From Segatella maculosa DSM 19339 = JCM 15638 (GTDB taxonomy: Bacteria; Bacteroidota; Bacteroidia; Bacteroidales; Bacteroidaceae), in contig NZ_KB908322.1 in assembly GCF_000382385.1 (NCBI RefSeq), positions 124,001 to 188,000 of the forward strand: a stretch of DNA of 64,000 nt, given 5' to 3'. Made by a program: the position numbers and the translations under genes. Position 1 is the stretch's first letter; every line of letters begins with the position of its first letter. Shown in pieces: positions 1 to 9,465 of the stretch. Below the pieces are notes generated by a model that was not told the DNA's origin, did not search any database, and saw only the letters and a program-made list of their open reading frames with translations.

Positions 1-922
1 GAAGAACGAAAGAGGTGAGTGGGTGAACTGGAGTCACACGGCTTTGCCTTGGATGAGCATTGGATATGAAACACAGGTGCCGCCAATTTCGACGCTAACT
101 TTCTATAATGCGATTGCTAACAACGGTCGCATGATGCGGCCACGCTTTGTTAAACAGGTGGTCAAGAATGGAGAAGTGATTATGGATTTTCCACCCGAAG
201 TGATGCGGGCAAGCATTTGTAAGGAGAAGACATTGCGCGAAATACAAACCATTCTCGACCATGTGGTCAGTCAAGGACTTGGAAAGAAGGCCGGTTCTCT
301 CTCATTTCGAGTGGCTGGAAAGACTGGAACGGCACAGATGTCAAAGGGAGCTCAGGGGTATAAGAGCGGCGGAACTAATTATCTTTTGAGTTTTGCCGGT
401 TATTTTCCAGCTGATGCTCCGCGCTATAGTTGCATTGTTTGCATTCAGAAATCGGGGCTTCCGGCCAGCGGAGGTGGCATGAGTGGTGTCGTATTCCACA
501 ATATCGCAGAAGGTATTATGGCCCAAAGTCTGAAGTTAGATGTGGCAGATGCCCGCGATGCTTCATCGATATTGGTTCCCGATGTGAAAGCCGGTAACAT
601 TCTTGCTGCCGACTATGTGCTCAGTCATTTGGGCATTGTGACCAACAAGAACTGGAGTGGTAGCTATGCAGATGGTAATCCTGTCTGGGGAAAGGCAGAG
701 AGCAAGAACCATACTAACACGGTTTTCTTGGTGCGAGAACGCATACATCGCTCTAAATATGTCCCCGACGTAACCGGCATGGGGGCCCGCGATGCCGTCT
801 ATCTCTTGGAAAGTCGTGGCGTAAAGACAACTGTTTTAGGACGTGGAAAGGTGATTCAACAAAGTTTGGAACCGGGCCATTTCATCAAGAAAGGGGAAAA
901 AATAACCCTCGTTTTGGATTAA
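1..922 (+). CDS. ftsI: Septal peptidoglycan transpeptidase FtsI (PBP2/3), C-terminal part
   Basis: Penicillin-binding transpeptidase that cross-links septal peptidoglycan in the periplasm. The reading frame is open to the left edge of the window, so the N-terminal membrane anchor, the dimerisation domain and the SxxK active-site motif lie outside. Visible are the KTG triad motif (AGKTGTAQ, codons at 317-340), the end of the transpeptidase domain, and a C-terminal PASTA-type region with two VPDV segments (about 570-915). PASTA-bearing FtsI proteins are usual in Bacteroidetes. The gene is the first visible member of the dcw cluster, and murE starts 24 bases downstream, which fits one transcript. 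An internal GTG at 23 is only an apparent start. The identification is firm; the full length is unknown. Confidence 0.93.
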   Translation, partial: KNERGEWVNWSHTALPWMSIGYETQVPPISTLTFYNAIANNGRMMRPRFVKQVVKNGEVIMDFPPEVMRASICKEKTLREIQTILDHVVSQGLGKKAGSLSFRVAGKTGTAQMSKGAQGYKSGGTNYLLSFAGYFPADAPRYSCIVCIQKSGLPASGGGMSGVVFHNIAEGIMAQSLKLDVADARDASSILVPDVKAGNILAADYVLSHLGIVTNKNWSGSYADGNPVWGKAESKNHTNTVFLVRERIHRSKYVPDVTGMGARDAVYLLESRGVKTTVLGRGKVIQQSLEPGHFIKKGEKITLVLD

Positions 923-946
923 AAAGAAACAGCAACACATAAGAAT

Positions 947-2395
947 ATGAAACTAAACGAAGTCCTCAAGAACATCCATCCGATAAAGATTGTCGGTGAT
1001 GCCGAAGTAGAAATCACGGGTGTGAACATTGATTCGCGCAGGATTAAAGCCGGTCATCTGTTCATAGCCATGAAAGGTACGCAAGTAGACGGCCATCAAT
1101 TCATTGCCAAAGCTATAGAACTCGGGGCCAAATCCATTCTTTGCGAAGACCTTCCTGAGTCGGTTACGGGCGTAACCTATGTGCAGGTAGCCTCTACGGA
1201 AGATGCCGCCGGCAAGGTTGCAACGCTTTTTTACGGCGATCCTTCAAGGAAATTGAAGCTCGTCGGCGTGACAGGAACGAACGGAAAGACTACGATTGCC
1301 ACCTTATTATATAATATGTTCCGTAAGTTTGGCCATAAGGTCGGCTTGCTTTCTACGGTATGTAATTATGTAGATGACCAGCCTATACCGGCCGATCACA
1401 CGACTCCTGACCCCATAGAACTCAACGAATTGTTGGCCAAAATGGTCGAGGCCGGCTGCGAATATGCCTTTATGGAGTGCTCCAGTCATGCTATCCACCA
1501 GAAGCGTATCGGCGGACTGAAGTTCGCAGGTGGCTTGTTTACCAATCTCACCCGCGACCATTTGGACTATCATAAGACGTTCGAAAACTACCGTAATGCC
1601 AAGAAAGCCTTCTTCGATGGCCTGCCTAAAGACGCTTTTGCCATTACCAATGCCGACGATAAGAATGGAATGGTGATGGTACAGAACACCAAAGCAACCG
1701 TCAAGACCTATTCAACTCGCACGCTGGCCGACTTCCGCGCCCGCATATTGGAGTGTCATTTCGAAGGTATGTACCTTGAGATTGACGGCCGGGAAGTCGG
1801 TGTTCAGTTCATTGGCAAGTTTAATGTGAGCAATATTCTGGCCGTTTATGGCGCAGCAGTCATGCTAGGCAAGAAGCCCGAAGACATATTATTGGTGCTC
1901 AGTACGCTGCATAGTGTCAGCGGACGTCTTGAACCTATCCGGTCACCTGAGGGCTTTACGGCCATCGTTGACTATGCCCATACGCCCGATGCACTGGCAA
2001 ATGTGCTCAATGCCATACACGAAGTGCTCGATGGAAAGGGGCATGTCATCACCGTATGTGGCGCAGGTGGCAACCGTGATAAGGGCAAACGGCCCCTTAT
2101 GGCACAAGAAGCTGTGAGGCAAAGTGACAGGGTTATCATCACCAGTGACAATCCCCGTTTCGAGGAACCGCAGGCGATTATCAACGATATGCTGGCCGGA
2201 TTGAATGACCAACAGCTGCGGAAAGTCATCTCCATCGTCGACCGTAAGGAGGCCATTCGAACGGCTTGCATGATGGCAAAGCGTGGAGATGTGGTGCTTG
2301 TTGCAGGAAAAGGCCACGAAGACTATCAGGAAATCAAGGGCGTGAAGCATCATTTCGACGACAAGGAAGTGCTCCACGACATCTTCAAAGCATAA
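947..2395 (+). CDS. murE: UDP-MurNAc-L-Ala-D-Glu:meso-diaminopimelate ligase MurE
   Basis: Cytoplasmic ATP-dependent Mur ligase that adds the third residue of the peptidoglycan stem peptide. At 482 aa it has normal family length. The N-terminal UDP-binding domain is followed by the P-loop [10 protein letters not shown] (residues 107-116), the TTPDP segment and a C-terminal ligase domain carrying DNPR at residues 401-404. DNPR is the known signature of meso-diaminopimelate specificity, as opposed to lysine. The gene lies between ftsI (24 bases) and mraY (22 bases) with no promoter or terminator visible in the gaps, so it is probably co-transcribed with them. Confidence 0.97.
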   Translation: MKLNEVLKNIHPIKIVGDAEVEITGVNIDSRRIKAGHLFIAMKGTQVDGHQFIAKAIELGAKSILCEDLPESVTGVTYVQVASTEDAAGKVATLFYGDPSRKLKLVGVTGTNGKTTIATLLYNMFRKFGHKVGLLSTVCNYVDDQPIPADHTTPDPIELNELLAKMVEAGCEYAFMECSSHAIHQKRIGGLKFAGGLFTNLTRDHLDYHKTFENYRNAKKAFFDGLPKDAFAITNADDKNGMVMVQNTKATVKTYSTRTLADFRARILECHFEGMYLEIDGREVGVQFIGKFNVSNILAVYGAAVMLGKKPEDILLVLSTLHSVSGRLEPIRSPEGFTAIVDYAHTPDALANVLNAIHEVLDGKGHVITVCGAGGNRDKGKRPLMAQEAVRQSDRVIITSDNPRFEEPQAIINDMLAGLNDQQLRKVISIVDRKEAIRTACMMAKRGDVVLVAGKGHEDYQEIKGVKHHFDDKEVLHDIFKA

Positions 2396-2417
2396 ATCGG
2401 TTTCTAAAATCAATAAC

Positions 2418-3686
2418 ATGTTGTACTATCTTTTCAGGTTTCTTGAGCAATACGGCATCAGTGGTTCCCACATGTGGGGCTATATTTCGTTCCGTGCGCT
2501 GCTCGCTTTGATTCTTTCGCTGGCCATTTCAGCATGGTTTGGTGAGAAGTTTATCAAGTATTTGAAGGCGAAACAGATTACCGAAACCCAGCGCGATGCG
2601 TCCATAGATCCCTTTGGTGTGAAGAAAATCGGCGTGCCTTCGATGGGCGGAGTCATTATTATCATGTCCATACTTGTGCCGGTTTTGCTCTTAGGGCGAC
2701 TGCGTAACATCTATTTGATACTGATGATCATCACCACTGTTTGGCTGGGGTTCCTCGGTGGAATGGACGATTATATCAAGATATTCCGCCGCGATAAGGA
2801 GGGATTGAAAGGCAAATACAAAATCATTGGACAGGTTGGTATCGGCCTTATCGTGGGACTTGTGCTGTGGATGTCGCCCGATGTGAAGATGAACGAGAAT
2901 ATCGCCATCGAGCGACAGGGCCGGGAAATGGTCGTCAAGCACCGGGCCGAAGCCCACAAATCATTGAAGACAACCATTCCGTTTGTGAAAGGTCATAACC
3001 TCAGCTACAGCAATCTGATGAGTTTTTGCGGTCGTCATAAGGTTGCGGCAGGCTGGATTCTCTTCGTCATCATGACCATCTTGGTAGTGACGGCCGTCAG
3101 CAACGGAGCCAATCTCAACGATGGTATGGACGGAATGTGTGCCGGAAACTCGGCCATCATCGGCGTTGCGCTCGGTATTTTGGCCTATGTGAGCAGTCAT
3201 ATTCAGCTTGCTGCCTACCTCAATATCATGTATATACCCCAGAGCGAAGAGCTGGTTGTCTTCCTAAGTGCCTTTATTGGGGCGCTAATAGGCTTCCTTT
3301 GGTACAACGCTTACCCTGCACAAGTGTTCATGGGTGACACGGGATCGCTGACCATTGGCGGCGTTATTGCAGTGAGTGCTATTATCATTCACAAGGAATT
3401 ATTGCTGCCCATACTTTGCGGAATCTTCTTTGTTGAAAGCCTAAGTGTCATCATTCAGGTTTACTATTACAAAATAGGTAAGCATCGAGGCATCAAACAA
3501 CGCGTGTTCAAACGGACACCCATACACGACAATTTCCGCGTCACCGACGACCAACTCGACCCGGATTGCAAGTATCTTTTGACGCGTCCACACAGCGCAA
3601 AGCATGAATCAAAGATCACCATTCGCTTTTGGATCATCACGATTATCCTTGCTGCACTCACCATCATCACCCTAAAAGTCAGATAA
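2418..3686 (+). CDS. mraY: Phospho-MurNAc-pentapeptide transferase MraY
   Basis: Integral membrane enzyme that transfers phospho-MurNAc-pentapeptide from UDP to undecaprenyl phosphate, giving lipid I. Diagnostic segments are MGGVIII near residue 76, LNDGMDGMCAG, NAYPAQVFMGDTGSL with the catalytic aspartate, and the histidine-containing KRTPIHDNF near the C-terminus. At 422 aa it is about 60 residues longer than the E. coli enzyme. The extra length is a charged insertion around residues 155-205 between membrane helices, a feature of Bacteroidetes MraY. The stop codon is one base before the murD start, so the two are very probably translated from one message. Confidence 0.97.
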   Translation: MLYYLFRFLEQYGISGSHMWGYISFRALLALILSLAISAWFGEKFIKYLKAKQITETQRDASIDPFGVKKIGVPSMGGVIIIMSILVPVLLLGRLRNIYLILMIITTVWLGFLGGMDDYIKIFRRDKEGLKGKYKIIGQVGIGLIVGLVLWMSPDVKMNENIAIERQGREMVVKHRAEAHKSLKTTIPFVKGHNLSYSNLMSFCGRHKVAAGWILFVIMTILVVTAVSNGANLNDGMDGMCAGNSAIIGVALGILAYVSSHIQLAAYLNIMYIPQSEELVVFLSAFIGALIGFLWYNAYPAQVFMGDTGSLTIGGVIAVSAIIIHKELLLPILCGIFFVESLSVIIQVYYYKIGKHRGIKQRVFKRTPIHDNFRVTDDQLDPDCKYLLTRPHSAKHESKITIRFWIITIILAALTIITLKVR

Positions 3687-3687
3687 T

Positions 3688-5019
3688 ATGAGTAGAATCG
3701 TTATATTAGGTGCCGGTGAAAGCGGTGCCGGAGCAGCCGTTTTGGCTCGCAAAAAAGGTTTCGATGTGTTCGTTTCCGACATGTCGGAGATTAAGGATAA
3801 ATATAAGAAACTCCTCGACGACCACGGCATTGCGTGGGAAGAAGGGCAGCACACGGAAGCCAAAATCCTCAATGCCGACGAAGTAATCAAGAGTCCCGGT
3901 ATTCCGAAAGAGGCGCCGATGGTGCGCAAACTCATGGCTCAAGGCACGCATATCATCAGCGAAATAGAGTTCGCGGGACGCTATACGCGGTCCAAAATGG
4001 TGTGTATCACGGGCAGTAATGGCAAAACCACAACCACTTCTCTCATCTTTCATATCTTCAAATCTGCGGGATATGACGTTGGATTGGCAGGCAATATCGG
4101 TCGGAGTTTGGCCCTTCAAGTGGCCGAAGATCCGCATGATTACTACGTCATAGAGCTGAGTAGTTTCCAATTGGATAACATGTATGACTTCCATGCCAAC
4201 ATCGCTATACTCCTCAATATCACTCCCGATCATCTCGATCGTTACGAAAACAAGTTCGAGAACTACGCCGATGCGAAGATGCGTATCCTCCAAAATCAAA
4301 CCCCGAATGATAGCTTTATCTATTGGAACGACGACCCTGTGATTCGCAAAGAGCTTGAAAAGTTCGAGATAAAAGCCGTGGCTTGTCCGTTTTCAGAGCT
4401 GAAAGAGAAAGGCTCCATCGGCTATATCGAGAGCGGAGAATACCGACTTGAGTATCCCACTCCATTCAATATGGAGCAGGAAGAGCTGTCACTTACGGGC
4501 AAACATAACATCTATAACAGTCTTGCAGCAGGCCTTGCAGGAAACATTGCCGGCATAAAAAAGGAGATAATCCGCAAGAGTCTGGGCGACTTTCCGGGCG
4601 TGGAACACCGCTTGGAAAAGGTATGCAAGGTCGGAGGCGTGCAGTATATCAACGACTCGAAGGCCACGAATGTCGATGCATGTTGGTATGCTTTGGAGAG
4701 CATGACAACGCCGACAGTCCTCATTCTGGGTGGAAAAGACAAGGGAAACGACTATACTCCCATCAAAGAACTCGTGAAAAAGAAGTGTCGGGGCCTTGTT
4801 TATCTCGGTGCCGACAACCAAAAACTGCACGATAACTTCGACAGTTTGGGGCTCCCGGTCCGTGACACGCACAGTATGGAAGACTGCGTTCGGGCCTGTA
4901 ACGAAATGGCGCAGCCGGGCGACACTGTGCTCCTGAGTCCCTGTTGTGCCAGCTTCGACCTGTTCCACAACATGGAAGAGCGAGGCAATATGTTTAAGGA
5001 AATGGTGAGAGGGCTGTAG
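3688..5019 (+). CDS. murD: UDP-MurNAc-L-Ala:D-Glu ligase MurD
   Basis: Cytoplasmic Mur ligase that adds D-glutamate to UDP-MurNAc-L-alanine. The protein has 443 aa, with a Rossmann-like N-terminus (ILGAGESGAGAAVLA), the ATP-binding loop TGSNGKTTTT (about residues 109-118), the central NITPDHLDR segment and the C-terminal NDSKATN motif. It starts one base after mraY ends. Downstream the compact dcw arrangement is broken by 564 bases of repeats before ftsW, so murD may be the last gene of an upstream transcription unit, or transcription may run through the repeats. The sequence alone does not decide this. Confidence 0.97.
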   Translation: MSRIVILGAGESGAGAAVLARKKGFDVFVSDMSEIKDKYKKLLDDHGIAWEEGQHTEAKILNADEVIKSPGIPKEAPMVRKLMAQGTHIISEIEFAGRYTRSKMVCITGSNGKTTTTSLIFHIFKSAGYDVGLAGNIGRSLALQVAEDPHDYYVIELSSFQLDNMYDFHANIAILLNITPDHLDRYENKFENYADAKMRILQNQTPNDSFIYWNDDPVIRKELEKFEIKAVACPFSELKEKGSIGYIESGEYRLEYPTPFNMEQEELSLTGKHNIYNSLAAGLAGNIAGIKKEIIRKSLGDFPGVEHRLEKVCKVGGVQYINDSKATNVDACWYALESMTTPTVLILGGKDKGNDYTPIKELVKKKCRGLVYLGADNQKLHDNFDSLGLPVRDTHSMEDCVRACNEMAQPGDTVLLSPCCASFDLFHNMEERGNMFKEMVRGL

Positions 5020-5057
5020 AAAAGGAATATAAAGCCTCCTCCCAACACCCTCTCTAA

Positions 5058-5134
5058 TACCCACCCTAACCCTCCTAAAGGGAGGGAGAACGAGTAGAGG
5101 GAGCCTCCCCCAACCCCTCTAAAGGAGGGGAGAG
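5058..5134 (+). repeat. PPR repeat, left inverted copy
   Basis: Two adjacent imperfect palindromes, CCCTCCTAAAGGGAGGG and CCCCTCTAAAGGAGGGG, joined by a GAACGAGTAGAGGGAGCC linker. The same composite occurs in reverse complement at 5440-5523, so the two copies could pair over about 75 bases. Related copies occur near 36.4, 48.3, 49.9, 53.3 and 61.1 kb. Confidence 0.8.
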
Positions 5135-5205
5135 TGAGGTTGGGGCAATACTTTTGAGAAAGGGTTCCTAAGCAATTGGTTTGCAGTTATATAGAGACAA
5201 CGTTG

Positions 5206-5341
5206 CAATATAGGCCATATTAGCGTGCAATATGGGTGATATTGGGCGGTAAAATGGCTGATATCATCGCACAAAATGGGGCATATTGGAAGACGAAATG
5301 GCCCATATTAGACGACAAGGTGTAATATATTGATTATCAAT
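5206..5341. repeat. P22 array A: five 22-base units plus right tail
   Basis: Units run 5206-5227, 5228-5249, 5250-5271, 5272-5293 and 5294-5315, each built on a core like AATATGGGYGATATTG followed by a GC-rich linker. They end in the conserved tail 5316-5341, whose last bases are TTGATTATCAAT. A degenerate left tail precedes the first unit. There are no spacers, so this is not a CRISPR array. Confidence 0.85.
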
Positions 5342-5439
5342 CACCGCAGAATTTAATTCATAACTCACCGTATTTAATTTACAAGATATAATGTTTAATT
5401 CATAACTCACAATGTATCATTCATAATCAAAGCCCCGCA

Positions 5440-5523
5440 AACTCGCTTTCCCCTCCTTTGGAGGGGTTGGGGGAGGCTCCCTCTGTTCGCATTCCCTCCC
5501 TTTGGGAGGGTTGGGGTGGGTAT
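5440..5523 (-). repeat. PPR repeat, right inverted copy
   Basis: Reverse complement of the composite at 5058-5134: CCCCTCCTTTGGAGGGG, then CCCTCCCTTTGGGAGGG and GGGTGGG. It is followed by two further short GGCCAGAGTGGGTAT phrases up to about 5568. Confidence 0.8.
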
Positions 5524-5583
5524 CTGGAGGGGCCAGAGTGGGTATCTTCAAAGGCCAGAGTGGGTATTAATTTTTTATAACTG

Positions 5584-6852
5584 ATGAACAATAAAACGCT
5601 AAGTAATATCTTCAAGGGAGACAAGGTCATCTGGATGATCTTCTTCTTTCTGTGCATTATCAGCGTCGTAGAGGTGTTTTCGGCCTCTTCAGAGCTTACG
5701 TATAAGGGAGGAAGTTACTTCTCCCCGCTCATCAAACACATAGGAATTCTGTTCTTAGGTATATGCTGTATGATCGTAACATTGAACATTCAGTGCAAGT
5801 ATTTCAAGGCAGTTACCCCCTTTATGTTACCCATTTCGTTCATCAGTTTGATTTGGGTTCTCTTCGCAGGTCAGGCAACCAACGGCGCACAACGATGGGT
5901 TAGCTTCGTCGGAATCCAGTTCCAACCCTCGGAAATAGCCAAAGGTACGCTCATATTGGCAACGGCTCAGATCCTCAGTGCCATGCAAACTGACCACGGA
6001 GCCGACCGAAGAGCCTTCAAATTCATACTCATTGTGTGTGGCTTTATCATTCCTCTTATCGGCATGGAAAACCTTTCCACGGCCGCATTGTTGTGCGTTG
6101 TCATCTTCTTGTTGATGGTTATTGGGCGCGTACCCATGCGACAATTGGGCAAACTCGTGGGCATTACGGCGAGCTTCATGCTGGTTGTTTTCGCCGGAAT
6201 CATGCTGATAGGCAAGGACAACACGCAGGAAAACACCGACAAGAAACTGACGGAACAGGTGAAAGACGACCGTGAAGAGGGCGCATTGGGCAAGATATTC
6301 CACCGCGCCGACACGTGGAAATCGCGCATAGACAAGTTTGCTTCGCCCAAGGACCCCACGCCCGAAGAGGTCGATTTGGACAAGGATGCGCAGGTGGCCC
6401 ATGCAAATATCGCCATTGCTTCGGCCAATGTGGTGGGCAAAGGTCCGGGAAACAGTGTCGAACGCGACTTCCTTTCGCAGGCGTTCTCCGACTTCATCTA
6501 TGCCATCATCATTGAGGAATTGGGCATAGAAGGGGCGGTTGTCGTGGCTGTTCTCTACATTATGCTCCTCTTTCGCACGGGTCGTATCGCCAGCCGATGC
6601 GAGAATAATTTCCCAGCCTTGCTGGCCATGGGACTCGCTTTGCTGCTCGTGTCGCAGGCTTTGTTCAACATGTGCGTGGCTGTTGGGCTTGTTCCGGTCA
6701 CCGGGCAGCCTCTTCCGCTCATCAGTAAGGGTGGAACATCGTCAATGATCAACTGCATCTATGTGGGAGTTATCCTGAGTGTGAGCCGCTCGGCCAAGAA
6801 GAAAGGCGAGTCTTCGAAGCCAAAACCGCAGCCGGTTACAGCGCAGGCGTGA
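5584..6852 (+). CDS. ftsW: Lipid II polymerase FtsW (SEDS family)
   Basis: Septal SEDS-family glycosyltransferase that polymerises lipid II together with FtsI. The 422-aa protein is strongly hydrophobic with about ten membrane segments. It has the family segments QRWVSFVGIQFQPSEIAK and PLPLISKGGTSS near the C-terminus. A large hydrophilic loop (about residues 205-285) carries many charged residues before the SQAFSDFIYAIIIEELG segment, which is also typical of Bacteroidetes FtsW. The start is the ATG at 5584, just after the repeat island. A 96-base gap with a promoter-like element separates it from murG. Confidence 0.96.
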   Translation: MNNKTLSNIFKGDKVIWMIFFFLCIISVVEVFSASSELTYKGGSYFSPLIKHIGILFLGICCMIVTLNIQCKYFKAVTPFMLPISFISLIWVLFAGQATNGAQRWVSFVGIQFQPSEIAKGTLILATAQILSAMQTDHGADRRAFKFILIVCGFIIPLIGMENLSTAALLCVVIFLLMVIGRVPMRQLGKLVGITASFMLVVFAGIMLIGKDNTQENTDKKLTEQVKDDREEGALGKIFHRADTWKSRIDKFASPKDPTPEEVDLDKDAQVAHANIAIASANVVGKGPGNSVERDFLSQAFSDFIYAIIIEELGIEGAVVVAVLYIMLLFRTGRIASRCENNFPALLAMGLALLLVSQALFNMCVAVGLVPVTGQPLPLISKGGTSSMINCIYVGVILSVSRSAKKKGESSKPKPQPVTAQA

Positions 6853-6916
6853 TGCGCATTGGGCCGTCTTTAACAATAAATAGAATGCAAAATGAATATA
6901 AACTAAAAAAAATCAT

Positions 6917-6924
6917 TACTTTTG
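6917..6924 (+). promoter_or_regulatory. Bacteroidetes -7 element upstream of murG
   Basis: TACTTTTG matches TAnnTTTG and lies 24 bases before the murG ATG. No exact TTTG is seen at the -33 distance. The position fits an internal promoter that would drive murG to ftsZ independently of the upstream genes. Confidence 0.5.
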
Positions 6925-6948
6925 CACTATCATATTAAATCGTGAGAA

Positions 6949-8055
6949 ATGGATAATGAGTTGAGAATCATCATCAGTGGAGGCGGAACGGGAGGCCATA
7001 TCTTCCCGGCAATCTCCATTGCCAATGCCATCAAGGCTAAGCGACCGGATGCCAATATACTCTTTGTTGGAGCCTTGGGACGTATGGAAATGCAGCGTGT
7101 TCCGGCTGCCGGATACGAGATAAAGGGGCTTCCTATCTGCGGTTTCGACCGCAAACACCTGCTTAAAAACTTCATTGTGCTCTTCAAGATCTTGAGGAGC
7201 GAGTGCATGGCCCGCGGGATTGTACGCCGTTTCAAGCCGATGGCGGCCGTCGGAGTGGGCGGATATGCCAGCGGTCCCATGTTGAATGTGTGCGCAAAGC
7301 GGGGCATTCCGTGCCTGATTCAGGAGCAAAACTCCTACGCCGGCGTCACAAATAAACTCTTATCCAAGAAAGCCGAGAAGATATGTGTGGCCTATGAGGG
7401 AATGGAACGCTTCTTTCCTGCCGACAAAATCATATTGACCGGCAATCCTGTTCGGCAGAACGTGCTCGACTCAAAATACTCCGTTGCAGAGGCACGGCAG
7501 CTGTTCGGGCTTGCTCCCGACATGAAAACGATTCTCATCGTGGGCGGAAGTCTGGGTGCCCGTACCATCAATGAGAGCATATTGCAGCATCTTGACCTCG
7601 TCGGACAGAGCGATGTTCAGTTCATTTGGCAGACAGGTAAGGTGTATTATGAGGCCATTAAGGAACGGTTAGAGGGTGAGGAACTGCCCAATCTTCGGGC
7701 AGTCGACTTCATCAGTGACATGGGAGCAGCCTACAAAGCAGCCGACCTTGTCATCAGTCGTGCAGGGGCGAGCAGCATCAGTGAGTTCTGTTTGATAGGC
7801 AAGCCCGTTGTCCTTGTGCCTTCACCCAACGTGGCCGAAGACCATCAAACCAAGAATGCCATGGCCTTGGTCAATAAGAATGCGGCCCTATATGTAAAAG
7901 ACAGCGAGGCCGCCGACGTGCTTTTGCGGACGGCAATTCAGGCCGTCGGCGACGAAGCCAAGCTGAAAGCACTGAAAGGAAACATATTGAAACTCGGATT
8001 AAAGGACTCCGCCGACATTATTGCCGACGAAGTCATCAAGTTAGCAACAAGATAA
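6949..8055 (+). CDS. murG: UDP-GlcNAc:lipid I N-acetylglucosaminyltransferase MurG
   Basis: Peripheral membrane GT28 enzyme that converts lipid I to lipid II on the cytoplasmic face. The 368-aa protein has the N-terminal glycine-rich donor/lipid loop GGGTGGHIFPA, the GVGGYASGPML segment, the inter-domain LIVGGSLGARTIN and the C-terminal UDP-GlcNAc-binding region SRAGASSISEFCLIGKPV. The ATG at 6949 gives the expected N-terminus, only seven residues before the first beta strand. murC follows after 19 bases. Confidence 0.97.
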   Translation: MDNELRIIISGGGTGGHIFPAISIANAIKAKRPDANILFVGALGRMEMQRVPAAGYEIKGLPICGFDRKHLLKNFIVLFKILRSECMARGIVRRFKPMAAVGVGGYASGPMLNVCAKRGIPCLIQEQNSYAGVTNKLLSKKAEKICVAYEGMERFFPADKIILTGNPVRQNVLDSKYSVAEARQLFGLAPDMKTILIVGGSLGARTINESILQHLDLVGQSDVQFIWQTGKVYYEAIKERLEGEELPNLRAVDFISDMGAAYKAADLVISRAGASSISEFCLIGKPVVLVPSPNVAEDHQTKNAMALVNKNAALYVKDSEAADVLLRTAIQAVGDEAKLKALKGNILKLGLKDSADIIADEVIKLATR

Positions 8056-8074
8056 AGACAGCAAAAAGAGACAT

Positions 8075-9451
8075 ATGGAACTGAAAGATATAAAGGCCTT
8101 GTACTTCATCGGGGCCGGAGGAATTGGCATGAGTGCCCTTGCAAGATACTTCATCAAGCGGGGATTGGTGGTCGCGGGCTATGACAAGACACCGTCGGCC
8201 CTCACACATCAGCTTGAAAAAGAGGGCATGTTGCTTCACTATGAAGAGAACATCGACGAGATACCGCACGCCTGCAAGAACCCACAAACGACGTTGGTGG
8301 TCTATACTCCCGCCATTCCCGCGGAGCATCAAGAGCTGAAGTTCTTCCAAGAAAGAGGCTTTGTAATCCAGAAACGCGCACAGGTTTTGGGCACATTGAC
8401 CCGCAGTCACAAGGGATTATGCTTTGCCGGGACGCACGGAAAGACTACAACTTCGACGATGTGTGCGCATATCATGCACCAGAGTCACATCGGTTGCAAC
8501 GCTTTCCTTGGCGGAATATCGAAGAACTACGGCACGAATTACATTCTTTCAGACAGCGATTACGTCGTCATAGAGGCCGATGAGTTCGACAGAAGCTTTC
8601 ATTGGCTGCGCCCATGGATGAGTGTTATCACGGCAACCGACCCCGATCACCTCGACATCTACGGTACAAAAGCGGCCTATCTTGAAAGCTTTCGCCACTA
8701 TACGGAGCTTATTCAGCCCGGCGGAGCACTTGTTATTCACAAGGATTTAGAGATGAAACCGAACGTACAAGCAGGCGTTAAAGTGTATGAATACAGCCGT
8801 GAAGCAGGCGATTTCCATGCAGAAAACATCACAATAGAGAACGGAGAAATCAGCTTCGACTTTGTTTCTCCGATTGAAAACGTTGGGAATATCGTCCTTG
8901 GACAACCCATTCCGATTAACATCGAGAATGGAATTGCGGCCATGGCTATGGCACAATTGAACGGATGTACAGCCGAAGAGCTACGCTATGGCATGCGGAC
9001 TTACAATGGTGTTGAGCGTAGGTTCGACTTCAAAATCAAGAACAATAGGCACGTGTTCCTGTCAGATTACGGGCATCACCCCAAGGAAGTGTTGCAGAGT
9101 GCCAAGAGTTTGAGGGAACTTTTCAAGGGCCGTAAGCTCACAGCCATCTTCCAACCGCATCTCTATACACGTACGCGCGACTTCTATCATGAGTTTGCCG
9201 ACGCGCTGAGTTTGTTCGATGAGGTGGTTTTAACGGAGATTTATCCGGCGCGAGAAGAACCAATCGAGGGTGTGACAAGCAGGCTTATCTATGACAATCT
9301 CAAGCCCGGCGTGGAGAAATCTCTGATAAAAAAGGACGAAGTTCTCGATTATGTGAAGAGTCGCGACTTTGATGTGCTCGTGGTTCTTGGCGCAGGTAAC
9401 CTCGAAAACTACGTGCCGCAGATTGCCAAAATCATTGAAAGTAAAACATAA
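8075..9451 (+). CDS. murC: UDP-MurNAc:L-alanine ligase MurC
   Basis: First of the Mur ligases; adds L-alanine to UDP-MurNAc in the cytoplasm. The 458-aa protein has the UDP-MurNAc-binding loop FIGAGGIGMSALARYF, the P-loop GTHGKTTT, the EADEFDRSF segment, TATDPDHLDIYG and the C-terminal DYGHHPKEV. Order and spacing (19 bases after murG, 14 before ftsQ) match the usual murG-murC-ftsQ arrangement. Confidence 0.97.
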   Translation: MELKDIKALYFIGAGGIGMSALARYFIKRGLVVAGYDKTPSALTHQLEKEGMLLHYEENIDEIPHACKNPQTTLVVYTPAIPAEHQELKFFQERGFVIQKRAQVLGTLTRSHKGLCFAGTHGKTTTSTMCAHIMHQSHIGCNAFLGGISKNYGTNYILSDSDYVVIEADEFDRSFHWLRPWMSVITATDPDHLDIYGTKAAYLESFRHYTELIQPGGALVIHKDLEMKPNVQAGVKVYEYSREAGDFHAENITIENGEISFDFVSPIENVGNIVLGQPIPINIENGIAAMAMAQLNGCTAEELRYGMRTYNGVERRFDFKIKNNRHVFLSDYGHHPKEVLQSAKSLRELFKGRKLTAIFQPHLYTRTRDFYHEFADALSLFDEVVLTEIYPAREEPIEGVTSRLIYDNLKPGVEKSLIKKDEVLDYVKSRDFDVLVVLGAGNLENYVPQIAKIIESKT

Positions 9452-9465
9452 AAACGGCCAGACGA

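Larger units (their letters stand above)
5020..5583. other. Gene-free repeat island inside the dcw cluster (murD-ftsW)
   Basis: No coding potential is seen. The stretch holds two inverted copies of a pyrimidine-rich palindromic repeat (PPR) around a five-unit P22 array (5206-5341). Between the array and the right PPR copy lies AT-rich sequence with recurring TTTAATTCATAACTCAC-like phrases (about 5348-5425). No convincing TAnnTTTG promoter is seen before ftsW; a TAATTTTT at 5568-5575 is the closest. Confidence 0.8.

Noticed and set aside
5206-5341. CRISPR array
   Set aside because: The 22-base units are contiguous, have no spacers and alternate in orientation; no cas gene is present.
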